Shown in pieces: positions 1-7,584 of a stretch of 64,000 nt of DNA (position 1 is its first letter; each line of letters begins with the position of its first letter). The notes under the pieces are model-generated. The model was given only the letters and a program-made list of their open reading frames with translations. It was not told where the DNA came from and searched no databases. Source of the DNA: RGIG3009 sp964390295. GTDB taxonomy: Bacteria > Bacillota > Clostridia > Oscillospirales > Acutalibacteraceae. The position numbers and the translations under genes are program-made. Location of the stretch: contig CAYMHR010000003.1 of the NCBI GenBank assembly GCA_964390295.1, positions 1 through 64,000 on the forward strand. The letters are read 5' to 3'.

Positions 1-417
1 GTGCCCACACCGTGTAAGCCGGAGACACCGGCGATAGCCGGTGCGACCGAGCCGGTAGCTCCGACGGTACCGGCGGAGCAGACCACGGAGCCGACTTCCT
101 TTGCCGGGTGGGTGGACGTGCTGGCGTACATTGCCAAGCAGAGTCCGCCGCTGTACGGCGTGCTGACCGATTCCACCGCCGTGATTGACGGGGAACAACT
201 GATTATTTTGACCGACAACGAGCTGTTCGGTGCGCTGGTGCGCTCGGATGGCAATAAGGCGGTTTTGCTGGGCGCGGTGCAGGCCGTGGTCGGCAAGCCC
301 ATGCGTATTAAACGCGGACGCCCGGTTCATAAGGAAGAACCGGCGTCGACCGATCCGCTGTCCGACTTTTTGCGGCGCAGCGCGGAATCGGGGATCACGA
401 TTGAAGAAAGAGGTTGA
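1..417 (+). CDS. dnaX: DNA polymerase III subunit gamma/tau, C-terminal fragment
   Basis: Open from the first base, so only the last ~138 residues of a longer protein are present. A Pro/Thr/Ala-rich linker (residues 1-30) is followed by a small folded domain (FAGWVDVLAYIAKQSPPLYG) like the tau C-terminal region that binds the polymerase alpha subunit. The AAA+ clamp-loader part must lie upstream of the window. The assignment leans on the ybaB and recR genes that follow, the classic dnaX-ybaB-recR order of Firmicutes. The stop at 415-417 lies just before the ybaB start. Confidence 0.8.
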   Translation: MPTPCKPETPAIAGATEPVAPTVPAEQTTEPTSFAGWVDVLAYIAKQSPPLYGVLTDSTAVIDGEQLIILTDNELFGALVRSDGNKAVLLGAVQAVVGKPMRIKRGRPVHKEEPASTDPLSDFLRRSAESGITIEERG

Positions 418-422
418 CGAAT

Positions 423-764
423 ATGAAAGCGAGATTACCGCAGGGCTACGGCGGAGGCAGTAACAATATGCAGGCGATGCTGCGTCAGGCACAAAAAATG
501 CAAGAGGACGTGACGGCGGCGCAGGCGGAGCTGGAGGCGAAAGAATACAGTGCGACGGCCGGTGGCGGCATGGTCACGGCGACGGTGGACGGGAAGCACC
601 TGTTGCGCTCGTTGCAGTTGAACCCCGAAGCGGTGGACCCGGAGGATACCGAGATGCTGTCCGATCTGATCATGGCGGCGGTCAACGAGGCGGTGCGGAA
701 GGCACAGGCCGATTCGGAGGAAACCATGGGCAAGCTGACCGGCGGCATGAATCTTCCTTTCTGA
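423..764 (+). CDS. YbaB/EbfC family nucleoid-associated protein
   Basis: A 113-residue protein with an N-terminal glycine-rich stretch, a helix containing MQAMLRQAQKMQEDV and a central beta section (GGGMVTATVDGKHLLRSLQL), the normal YbaB build and length. The family forms DNA-binding dimers and travels with recR and dnaX. ATG 423 is preceded by AGAGG at about 409-413. An in-frame TTG at 414 would overlap that site and is not preferred. The gene ends in an ATGA overlap with the next one, so translation is probably coupled. Confidence 0.9.
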   Translation: MKARLPQGYGGGSNNMQAMLRQAQKMQEDVTAAQAELEAKEYSATAGGGMVTATVDGKHLLRSLQLNPEAVDPEDTEMLSDLIMAAVNEAVRKAQADSEETMGKLTGGMNLPF

Positions 765-1252
765 TGCGTAATGTTGTGATAAAACGATGCCTGTTGTGGC
801 TGTTGACGCTGCTGGCGGCCTTCGGCATCTTTCTGCTTTCGGAACAATCAGCAGAACAGTCGTCGGCATTGAGCGGTGCGGTGACGCAGGGGCTGCTGGG
901 CAATCTGTTTTCGCTGTTTCACTTCACGGAGGAACAACGGGAAACAGCCCATGAGCTTGTGCGGAGCTTGGCACACGTCGGTTCGTTCGCCGTTCTGGGC
1001 ATTTTCGCCTCGATGCTGGTAAAAAGCTATCGTTGTAAGCGCTGGATCGTGGTTTCCGTCGCCTGTTGCGCGGCGTATGCCCTGTTTGACGAGTATCATC
1101 AGTTGTGGAACGCCGCCGGTCGGGCGTTTGAATGGGCCGACGTAGCCAAGGACAGCTTCGGTGCTTGGTTGGGTGCGTTGGTGGTGCTGGCGGCGTGTCA
1201 CGGTATGGCGCGGTATCGCCGGCGCAGAAATGTTCAAAAGGAAGGAAGCTGA
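764..1252 (+). CDS. VanZ-like family membrane protein
   Basis: 162 residues with hydrophobic segments near 8-25, 70-86, 94-110 and 130-147. The signature is DEYHQLWNAAGRAFEWADVAKD, the DE-x-HQ...GR...D..KDxxG pattern of VanZ-like proteins, with a conserved AHVGSFAVLG helix before it. VanZ itself gives low-level teicoplanin resistance, but most chromosomal relatives have no known role, and resistance should not be inferred here. The start overlaps the ybaB stop (ATGA) and recR begins 3 bases after its stop, so it is co-transcribed with recombination genes. Confidence 0.75.
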   Translation: MRNVVIKRCLLWLLTLLAAFGIFLLSEQSAEQSSALSGAVTQGLLGNLFSLFHFTEEQRETAHELVRSLAHVGSFAVLGIFASMLVKSYRCKRWIVVSVACCAAYALFDEYHQLWNAAGRAFEWADVAKDSFGAWLGALVVLAACHGMARYRRRRNVQKEGS

Positions 1253-1255
1253 CGC

Positions 1256-1855
1256 ATGGCCTATCGCGTGCCTGCATTGGACAAATTGATCGAACAGTGG
1301 GAGAGACTCCCCGGCATCGGGCATAAAACCGCGGTGCGGCTGGCGTTTTCCACGCTCTCCATGTCGGATGAGGAAGCGGAACGCTTTGTCGGTGCGATTG
1401 TCAACGCCCGAAAAAACATTCACGAATGTGCAGTCTGCTGTAATTTGACCGACGGTGAGACGTGCAACGTGTGCGCGTCGGGCAATCGCGACGAAAGCGT
1501 GATCTGCGTGGTGGAAGAACCGCAGGACGTGTTGGCGTTCGAGCGAACCCGCGAATACCAGGGCGTGTATCACGTCCTGCACGGCACGATTTCGCCTATG
1601 GACGGGATCGGGCCGGAGCAGTTGCGGATTAAGCAACTGTTGACCCGCGTGGCCAATACCGAGGTGTCGGAGGTCATCATGGCGACCAACCCCACGGTGG
1701 AGGGCGAAGCCACCGCGATGTACCTGTCCCGTTTGCTGAAGCCGTTTGAGATCAAGGTCACGCGGCTGGCCTACGGTATCCCGGTGGGCGGCGATTTGGA
1801 ATACGCCGACGAGGTAACGCTACGCCGTTCGCTGGAAGGACGCAGTGAGCTGTAA
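1256..1855 (+). CDS. recR: Recombination mediator RecR
   Basis: 199 residues, the standard RecR length. An N-terminal helix-hairpin-helix (LPGIGHKTAVRLAF) is followed by a four-cysteine zinc finger (CAVC...CNVC, about 58-72), a Toprim domain starting at ICVVEEPQD and a C-terminal Walker-like section (YGIPVGGDLEYADEVTL). RecR acts with RecF and RecO to load RecA onto gapped single-stranded DNA. The ATG follows GGAAGGAAG. The partners recF and recO are not in the window. Confidence 0.96.
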   Translation: MAYRVPALDKLIEQWERLPGIGHKTAVRLAFSTLSMSDEEAERFVGAIVNARKNIHECAVCCNLTDGETCNVCASGNRDESVICVVEEPQDVLAFERTREYQGVYHVLHGTISPMDGIGPEQLRIKQLLTRVANTEVSEVIMATNPTVEGEATAMYLSRLLKPFEIKVTRLAYGIPVGGDLEYADEVTLRRSLEGRSEL

Positions 1856-1869
1856 AAGGAGGAATGGTC

Positions 1870-2340
1870 GTGGCTGGCGAGAGAGCGGCAACCAAAACGA
1901 TTGCAGAAAACCGAAAAGCCTTCCACGATTATTTCGTGGAGGAATCGATGGAAGCCGGTATCGAATTGTGCGGTACCGAAGTAAAATCCCTGCGCCGCGG
2001 CTCGGTCAATCTGAAGGACGCCTGGTGCACCGTAGACAACGGCGAGCTGTTTGTTAAGGGAATGCACATCAGCCCGTATGAGCAGGGCAATATTTTTAAC
2101 CGCGATCCCCTGCGCGTGCGGCGGTTGTTGATGCATCGCCGGGAGATTTTTCGGTTGTACGGCTTGTTGAAGCAGCAACAGGGGTTGACGCTGATCCCAC
2201 TGTCGCTGTACTTCAAGGGGTCGCGCGTGAAGGTGCAGTTGGGGCTGTGCCGTGGTAAAAAATTGTATGACAAGCGCGAGGACGCGGCTAAGCGCGATAT
2301 GAAGCGCGAGGCGGAGCGTGCCCTGCGCCGGGATTTGTAA
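1870..2340 (+). CDS. smpB: SsrA-binding protein SmpB
   Basis: 156 residues with the SmpB signatures KAFHDYFVEESMEAGIEL, GTEVKSLR and the basic tail KREDAAKRDMKREAERALRR. SmpB carries tmRNA to stalled ribosomes for trans-translation. GTG 1870 is chosen because AGGAGG (1857-1862) sits 7 bases upstream. The in-frame ATG at 1864 is only 1 base from that site. No ssrA (tmRNA) gene was seen in the window. The recR stop is just upstream, so it is probably the last gene of the dnaX operon or is read through into the next genes. Confidence 0.95.
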   Translation: MAGERAATKTIAENRKAFHDYFVEESMEAGIELCGTEVKSLRRGSVNLKDAWCTVDNGELFVKGMHISPYEQGNIFNRDPLRVRRLLMHRREIFRLYGLLKQQQGLTLIPLSLYFKGSRVKVQLGLCRGKKLYDKREDAAKRDMKREAERALRRDL

Positions 2341-2364
2341 AACACGTGGCAGGAGGAACAGCGA

Positions 2365-3309
2365 ATGAGCTTGCTGTCGGTAGTCATTCCTTCGTATAAT
2401 GAGGAAAACAATATTGCTCTGGCGGTACAGCGGTTGTCCCAAACGCTGGACGCGGCGCAAATTTCCTACGAGCTGATTTTTGTGGACGACGGCTCACGGG
2501 ACCGCACCTATGAACTGATTTGTCGGGAAGCGCAAGCCAACGATCGCGTGCGCGGCATATCGTTCAGCCGTAATTTCGGCAAGGAAGCGGCCATTTTTGC
2601 CGGCTTGCGCGAAGCGGTGGGCGATGCCTGCGTGGTGACGGATTGCGATATGCAGTTTCCGCCGGAGGTCATTCCGCAGATGATGGCGCTGTGGGAGCAG
2701 GGCTATGAGGTCGTGGAGGGCAAAAAAAGCTGTCGCGGCAAGGAAAGTGCTTCGCACGGGCTGTTTGCGCGGCTGTTTTACCGCTTGGTCGGCCGAGCGG
2801 TGGGGATGGATATGCAATCCTCGTCGGATTTTAAGTTGCTGGATCGTCGCGTGGTGGACGTGCTGAACGGCTTGCAGGAGAAGGACACCTTCTTCCGCGC
2901 CCTGTCGTTTTGGGCTGGCTTTCGCACCACCACCGTGGAGTTTGAGGTGGCCGAGCGGGTCAACGGGCAGTCTAAGTGGTCGTTTAGCGGCTTGCTGAAA
3001 TACGCGGTCAACAACATCACCTCCTTTACCACCGCGCCGTTGCGGCTGGTAACGGTGCTGGGCGGCGTACTGCTGGCCTGTACGCTGGTGATGGGTATCC
3101 AAACGCTGGTTCGGTTTTTCCTCGGCAATTCCGTGGAGGGCTTTACCACCGTCATTTTGCTGTTGCTGTTGATCGGCGGCTCCATCATGGTGAGCTTGGG
3201 AATTATCGGGCACTATATCGCCCGCATTTACGATGAGGTAAAAAACCGGCCGCGCTACATCGTCGCGCATCGTACCGAGGAGGTAACTGCTCATGCTACT
3301 GACACTTGA
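2365..3309 (+). CDS. Family 2 glycosyltransferase (GtrB/DPM1-like)
   Basis: 314 residues. The GT-A fold spans about 1-225: VVIPSYNEENNI at the start, VDDGSRDRT for nucleotide binding, DCDMQFPPE holding the DxD metal motif, and a QSSSDFKLLDRRV acceptor loop. Two membrane helices follow (about 230-250 and 262-290). This build transfers a sugar from a nucleotide donor to a polyprenyl phosphate on the inner membrane face. A GtrA-type protein two genes downstream is the usual partner. The sugar is unknown. It overlaps coaX by 17 bases. Confidence 0.88.
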   Translation: MSLLSVVIPSYNEENNIALAVQRLSQTLDAAQISYELIFVDDGSRDRTYELICREAQANDRVRGISFSRNFGKEAAIFAGLREAVGDACVVTDCDMQFPPEVIPQMMALWEQGYEVVEGKKSCRGKESASHGLFARLFYRLVGRAVGMDMQSSSDFKLLDRRVVDVLNGLQEKDTFFRALSFWAGFRTTTVEFEVAERVNGQSKWSFSGLLKYAVNNITSFTTAPLRLVTVLGGVLLACTLVMGIQTLVRFFLGNSVEGFTTVILLLLLIGGSIMVSLGIIGHYIARIYDEVKNRPRYIVAHRTEEVTAHATDT

Positions 3310-4060
3310 TCTTGGCAACACCAACCTGACCGTCGGCGTGTTTCACGATGAGGAGCTGGTTTGCGAATGTCGTCTGGCAACCGATCGCTCGCGCACCGGC
3401 GACCAATACGCCGTGGAGCTGTTGTCGGTTCTTCGACTGCATACGATCGACCCTCATGCCATTGACGGTGCAATCTTAAGCTCGGTCGTACCCGGCTTGG
3501 ATGCCGTGCTGTGCACGGCGGTACAGAGAATTTCCGGCGTGGAGTCGTTGGTCGTGGGGCCGGGCATCAAAACCGGCATGAATATTCGCATTGATAATCC
3601 GGCACAGCTCGGTGCCGACCTGCTGGTGGGCGCCGTGGCGGCGGTTCACAAATACGGATCGCCGTGTATCGTGTGGGACCTCGGTACGGCTACCACGGTG
3701 TCCGCGATCGACAAAACCGGCGCGTTCCGCGGCGGTGCGATCATGCCGGGCGTGGCGACTTCGTTGGATTCGTTGGTCAGCAACGCTTCGTTACTGCAAC
3801 GCGTTCATATCAAAGCCCCGGAGCATGCGATCGGTACCAATACGAACGATTCCATGCGTTCCGGTGCGGTTTACGGCACCGCCGCCATGCTGGAGGGCAT
3901 GTGCGATCGCATCGAACAGGAGCTGGGCAGCGCCGCTACCGTCGTGGTGACCGGCGGACTTGGTCGGGAAATTGCCGCGGCCTGTCGCCGCGAGACGGTG
4001 TACGACGACCGTCTGCTTCTGGACGGCCTGCGTCTGATTTACGAAAAAAACCGCGCCTGA
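3293..4060 (+). CDS. coaX: Type III pantothenate kinase
   Basis: 255 residues beginning with the ASKHA phosphate loop LTLDLGNTNLTVGVF. Other CoaX marks are RTGDQYAVE, the PAQLGADLLVGA segment and DLGTATTVSAID, where the metal-binding Asp lies. It phosphorylates pantothenate, the first step of coenzyme A synthesis, and this type needs a monovalent cation. The start lies inside the glycosyltransferase gene. The following ECF S component may supply its substrate. Confidence 0.96.
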   Translation: MLLTLDLGNTNLTVGVFHDEELVCECRLATDRSRTGDQYAVELLSVLRLHTIDPHAIDGAILSSVVPGLDAVLCTAVQRISGVESLVVGPGIKTGMNIRIDNPAQLGADLLVGAVAAVHKYGSPCIVWDLGTATTVSAIDKTGAFRGGAIMPGVATSLDSLVSNASLLQRVHIKAPEHAIGTNTNDSMRSGAVYGTAAMLEGMCDRIEQELGSAATVVVTGGLGREIAAACRRETVYDDRLLLDGLRLIYEKNRA

Positions 4061-4069
4061 CGGTTTTTT
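4045..4069 (+). terminator. Weak intrinsic terminator after coaX
   Basis: AAAAAACCG and CGGTTTTTT form a 9-bp stem around a 7-base loop that contains the coaX stop. Only three GC pairs hold it, so termination may be partial. Confidence 0.4.
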
Positions 4070-4119
4070 AATACAATGCGCTGCATCCGTAAGGAGCAGT
4101 AGCAAGGAGTGTTGTTTTT

Positions 4120-4710
4120 ATGGCATCGAAAAAAACGGTTCGTTTGACCCAACTGTCGATTTTGGCGGCGCTGATCGTGGTACTGCAGTTGATCAGCTAC
4201 GGCGTGAAAATCGGAACCTTCAACCTGTCGCTGGTGTTGATCCCGCTGGTGATCGGCGGTGTGCTGTTCGGCCCGCGCGACGGCGCCGTGCTGGGCTTTG
4301 TGTTCGGCGTGGTGGTGACGGTCGCCTGTGTATTCGGCTGGGATATCGGCGGTAACGTTCTTTGGACGGTAAATCCGGCGCTGACGGCGCTGGTCTGTCT
4401 GGTGAAGGGCACGGCCGCCGGATTTGTCGGCGGCGCTGTGGCGCGGCTGTTCCAGCACGCGAAGAAGCCGTTCGTCGGCGTGGTCGCGGCGGCGGTCGTG
4501 GTGCCGATCATCAATACCGGGCTGTTTGCGCTCGGTATGTGGTTCCTGTTCCGCGATACGCTGACGGAATGGGCCGGTGGGCAGGCGTTGGTATCCTACG
4601 TGTTTCTCGGCTTGATCGGCATCAACTTTTTGATTGAATTTGCGCTGAATCTGATTCTTTCTCCGATGACGGAGCGCATTATTACTTCGGTCCGCATCGG
4701 GATGCGGTAA
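4120..4710 (+). CDS. ECF transporter substrate-binding (S) component, possibly for pantothenate
   Basis: 196 residues with about six hydrophobic helices and the S-component start TQLSILAALIVVLQLI, followed by a FNLSLVLIPLVIGGVLFGP turn typical of this fold. S components bind a vitamin or metal and need a shared energising module (EcfA1/A2/T), which is not in this window. Being directly after coaX suggests pantothenate (PanT-like) as the ligand; this is context inference only. Ribosome site AAGGAG precedes ATG 4120. Confidence 0.8.
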   Translation: MASKKTVRLTQLSILAALIVVLQLISYGVKIGTFNLSLVLIPLVIGGVLFGPRDGAVLGFVFGVVVTVACVFGWDIGGNVLWTVNPALTALVCLVKGTAAGFVGGAVARLFQHAKKPFVGVVAAAVVVPIINTGLFALGMWFLFRDTLTEWAGGQALVSYVFLGLIGINFLIEFALNLILSPMTERIITSVRIGMR

Positions 4711-4727
4711 CGGGGAGGGGAAGTGTA

Positions 4728-5198
4728 TTGGCGGACCACGAGGACGTGTTCGACCGTTTGTTTGCTCGGCGGTGGCTGAAGCCTCTGCTGCCGTTTTGGA
4801 AGCGGCATCGGGAGATGCTGTTGTATTTGCTGTTCGGCGGCTTGACAACGGTGATCAGCATCGGCTCGTTTGAGCTTTGCCACGGTGCCTGTCGGCTGAA
4901 CGAGCACGTTGCCAATACGATTTCCTGGATTTTGGCGGTGCTGTTCGCCTTTGTCACCAACCGATTGTGGGTTTTTCAGGCACCGGCACGGGGCGTGGCG
5001 TTTTGGCGGCAGTTACTTCGCTTTTACGGTGGGCGCGCGTTCACCTTTGTCGTGGAAGAAATTTTGATCTTTGTGTTCATCACCCGGCTGGCTTTTCCGG
5101 GACTGGCCGTGAAAACGGCGGCACAGATCGTGATTGTGATACTGAATTACGTCATCAGCAAGCTGTTTGTGTTTCATAAGAAGAACGCCGACGAGTGA
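4728..5198 (+). CDS. GtrA family membrane protein
   Basis: 156 residues with four hydrophobic helices, including YLLFGGLTTVISIGSFEL and NTISWILAVLFAFVTNRLWVF, the two hallmark GtrA segments; the end ILNYVISKLFVF also fits. GtrA proteins are proposed flippases for polyprenyl-linked sugars and pair with GT2 enzymes like the one at 2365. Start TTG 4728 is set by GGGGAGGGG (4712-4720), 7 bases away. The stop codon falls in the loop of the terminator hairpin. Confidence 0.85.
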   Translation: MADHEDVFDRLFARRWLKPLLPFWKRHREMLLYLLFGGLTTVISIGSFELCHGACRLNEHVANTISWILAVLFAFVTNRLWVFQAPARGVAFWRQLLRFYGGRAFTFVVEEILIFVFITRLAFPGLAVKTAAQIVIVILNYVISKLFVFHKKNADE

Positions 5199-5215
5199 TC
5201 TCGTCGGCGTTTTTG
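5184..5215 (+). terminator. Intrinsic terminator after the gtrA-like gene
   Basis: A perfect 12-bp stem, AACGCCGACGAG (5184-5195) against CTCGTCGGCGTT (5200-5211), runs into TTTTT. The 4-base loop is TGAT, which includes the stop codon of the upstream gene. Confidence 0.9.
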
Positions 5216-5286
5216 TCAGTTGGGGAGTGCGGCACGGGAGCCGCGGCATCCCGGCAGGGGTACGTGCGGCAACGTCGGGAAGTGGG

Positions 5287-6651
5287 TTAGGCGTGGATGG
5301 GTTCCGGCGATCGCTTGAGGGCTTCGCGCATGGCCGGCGTTTGCCATTTGCCGCTGAAGTAAATGCCGATGGCGAAGATCGCTTCGACGACCCAGGACAG
5401 TGCCATGGCTGTGTAAATGCCGTACAAGCCCCAATGCGGCGTCAGAAGATACGCGGAGGTCACGTAGGTAAGACAGCCGATGAAGGAGGACAGCATCAGC
5501 AGCTTGGTGGATTTGATGCCCTTCAGAATGGCGTGGAACAGGTTGTTGATGAGATTGAAAAGAATGAACGGCAGGAAGAATCGCAGGAACGGAACGGTGA
5601 GCGCGTAGCTTTCCACCGGCGTGTCCGCGTTGAAGAACAGGCTGGCCATCGTTTTCGGAATTCTGGCGCAGATCAGCAGCAGGGGTAGGACGAACAGCGC
5701 CGATTGGCGCAGGGTGATCGCCACGCCGCCGCGGATGCGGTTGTAGCGCCCGTTGCCGGTGCACTGTGAGGTGAAGTTGGCCATGACCTTGGTGGAATTT
5801 TGGTAGATGGTGGCGATGAAATCGCGGTACTTTTGCGCCACGGTGAAGGCGGCGGTGGCGGCGTAGCCGTTGTCGTTAATCAGCGGCGTTACCAGCGCGT
5901 TGGATACGTAGATCAGGCATTGCTGGAGCATGGAGGGAATGGCGTAGGGGCAGGTGCCGCGGAAGTAGCCGTGCATGGTAAAGGGACCGCTGACCTCCAG
6001 CTCCCGGAAAATTTTCAGAAACTTGACGACATAGCACACGGCGACGATGGCCGCCGAAAAGACGGTGGAGGCCGCCACGCCGACGATGCCGATATGCAGG
6101 ACTTTGACGGACAGCAGGTTGCCGATAATATTGACCACGCTGGAGATGAGTGACATATACAGCGGAAACGAAGCGATGCCGAGCGCGTTGGTCAAATAGA
6201 TGCCGAGCCAGCCGAAATTTTGCACGACCAGACCGCCGACGACGATGCAGAAGTATTGTGCGGCCTCCCGGCGAATGAGGGGGTCCACGTTCAACGCGGT
6301 CAGCAACGGCTGATGCAGGGCGATGAGCAGGCCCCCCAGCACGACGGCACCGATGCTTTCGGTCAGCAGGGTGGCGATGATGGTGTTGCGTAGCTTGAGC
6401 TTATCGCCGGCGCTGAACAGGCTGGCGACGTAAATGCCGCAACCGACGCCGTAGCCCCAGAAAATCGCGTCGATCAGGGACAGAAAGCCGCTGGTAGCCC
6501 CCTGCGCCGCCAGCGCAGGGGTGCCCAGACATTGCCCGATGATCACCGAATCGATGATGGCGTAGGCTTGCCCCAACAGACCGGCTAAAATGGCCGGAAT
6601 GGCAAAGCGGAAAAAGGTTTTCGACAGATTTCCGGTGGTTAAATCCTTCAT
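5287..6651 (-). CDS. MATE family efflux transporter
   Basis: 454 residues with about twelve membrane helices in two repeated halves. It starts MKDLTTGNLSKTFFRFAIP and has the MATE-like QAYAIIDSVIIGQCLGTPALAAQGA in helix 1-2. MATE proteins expel organic cations, drugs or metabolites using Na+ or H+. Its own promoter lies at 6692-6720. It is divergent from the DeoR regulator, so the regulator may control it. Substrate unknown. Confidence 0.9.
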   Translation of the reverse strand: MKDLTTGNLSKTFFRFAIPAILAGLLGQAYAIIDSVIIGQCLGTPALAAQGATSGFLSLIDAIFWGYGVGCGIYVASLFSAGDKLKLRNTIIATLLTESIGAVVLGGLLIALHQPLLTALNVDPLIRREAAQYFCIVVGGLVVQNFGWLGIYLTNALGIASFPLYMSLISSVVNIIGNLLSVKVLHIGIVGVAASTVFSAAIVAVCYVVKFLKIFRELEVSGPFTMHGYFRGTCPYAIPSMLQQCLIYVSNALVTPLINDNGYAATAAFTVAQKYRDFIATIYQNSTKVMANFTSQCTGNGRYNRIRGGVAITLRQSALFVLPLLLICARIPKTMASLFFNADTPVESYALTVPFLRFFLPFILFNLINNLFHAILKGIKSTKLLMLSSFIGCLTYVTSAYLLTPHWGLYGIYTAMALSWVVEAIFAIGIYFSGKWQTPAMREALKRSPEPIHA

Positions 6652-6691
6652 GCTGCTCCCTCACTTGACAGACGTGTTTCAAACGCGTATA

Positions 6692-6720
6692 ATCATAGCA
6701 AAGTTTTCAACTTTTCGCAA
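6692..6720 (-). promoter_or_regulatory. Promoter of the MATE gene
   Basis: Reading leftward, TTGCGA (-35, 6715-6720) and TATGAT (-10, 6692-6697) are 17 bases apart. The spacer overlaps the GTTTTCAACTTTTC stretch that could be an operator. Confidence 0.6.
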
Positions 6721-6773
6721 CCGTGTTAAAAAAATAGAAGACTTCTCAACATTTCTCATCGGGAGGGGCTTGC

Positions 6774-7520
6774 GTGTATCCGCATGAACGGCAGGACGAA
6801 ATTCTGGCGATCTTGGAAAAATATCAATACGTACCGGTCTCGTATTTGATCGAAACGCTGTGCTACAGCTCGGCTACCATCAACCGCGATCTCAACGCCC
6901 TGGAACAGCGCCAGTTGGTGCATCGCAGTTACGGCGGCGTGGAGCTGGCGGCACCCAGCACGGTGCCGTTGCCGTTTCGTCGGCACAAGCAACACCACGC
7001 CAAGGAGCGGATCGCCCAGCGTGCCGCCGAGCTGGTGGATGACGGGGACGTGATTTTTATCGACGGCTCCACGACGACGCAGTGCATGGGGCCGCATTTG
7101 GCGGATCGGGAAAACCTGACGGTCATCAGCAACAACATCACCCTGTTGGACTATTTGAGTGAGCACGGCGTGACCTGCATCGTGCTGGGTGGGCAGATCA
7201 CGGAGCCGCCCAGCATGACTGGCGGCGTGGACGCGGTGGACATGGCGCGCTCCTACCGCGCGGACAAGGCGTTCTTTTCGACTGCCGCCGTGACGGACGA
7301 CGGCGAAGTAGGGGACAGCGACCTGTATTACGAACTGCGGCGTGCGATGCTGCGCAACGCCGGGCAGGCGTACTACTTGGTAGATCGGGAAAAGCGCAAG
7401 CGCCGTGTTCCCAAGGTACTGTGCGATTTCGGTGCGTTGCACAGCGTGATTACCGACGATGATTTTTCGGCGGTTCAGGCGCGGTATCCGAGCACGGAAA
7501 TCATTCGGGTGACAATATAA
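6774..7520 (+). CDS. DeoR family transcriptional regulator
   Basis: 248 residues. N-terminal winged helix-turn-helix (RQDEILAILEKYQYVPVSYL, then SSATINRDLNALEQRQLVHR) and a DeoR C-terminal sugar-phosphate-sensing domain with GDVIFIDGSTTTQCMGPHL and the ISNNITLLDYL segment. Such proteins repress sugar or nucleoside uptake genes until a phosphorylated sugar binds. GTG 6774 follows GGGAGGGG. No sugar operon is adjacent; the divergent MATE gene is the only obvious neighbour target. Confidence 0.88.
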   Translation: MYPHERQDEILAILEKYQYVPVSYLIETLCYSSATINRDLNALEQRQLVHRSYGGVELAAPSTVPLPFRRHKQHHAKERIAQRAAELVDDGDVIFIDGSTTTQCMGPHLADRENLTVISNNITLLDYLSEHGVTCIVLGGQITEPPSMTGGVDAVDMARSYRADKAFFSTAAVTDDGEVGDSDLYYELRRAMLRNAGQAYYLVDREKRKRRVPKVLCDFGALHSVITDDDFSAVQARYPSTEIIRVTI

Positions 7521-7524
7521 GCAA

Positions 7525-7555
7525 AAGCGGTTACGGAAGGCTTCCGTAACCGCTT
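7525..7555. terminator. Bidirectional terminator between the convergent deoR and ATPase genes
   Basis: AAGCGGTTACGGAAG and CTTCCGTAACCGCTT form a perfect 15-bp inverted repeat. The leftward side ends in TTTTGC, serving the ATPase; the rightward T run is weaker. Confidence 0.8.
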
Positions 7556-7584
7556 CGTTGTATTCGGTAACACGCTATACGCCG

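Noticed and set aside
1864..1869. ATG 1864 as smpB start.
   Set aside because: It is 1 base from AGGAGG; GTG 1870 has correct 7-base spacing.
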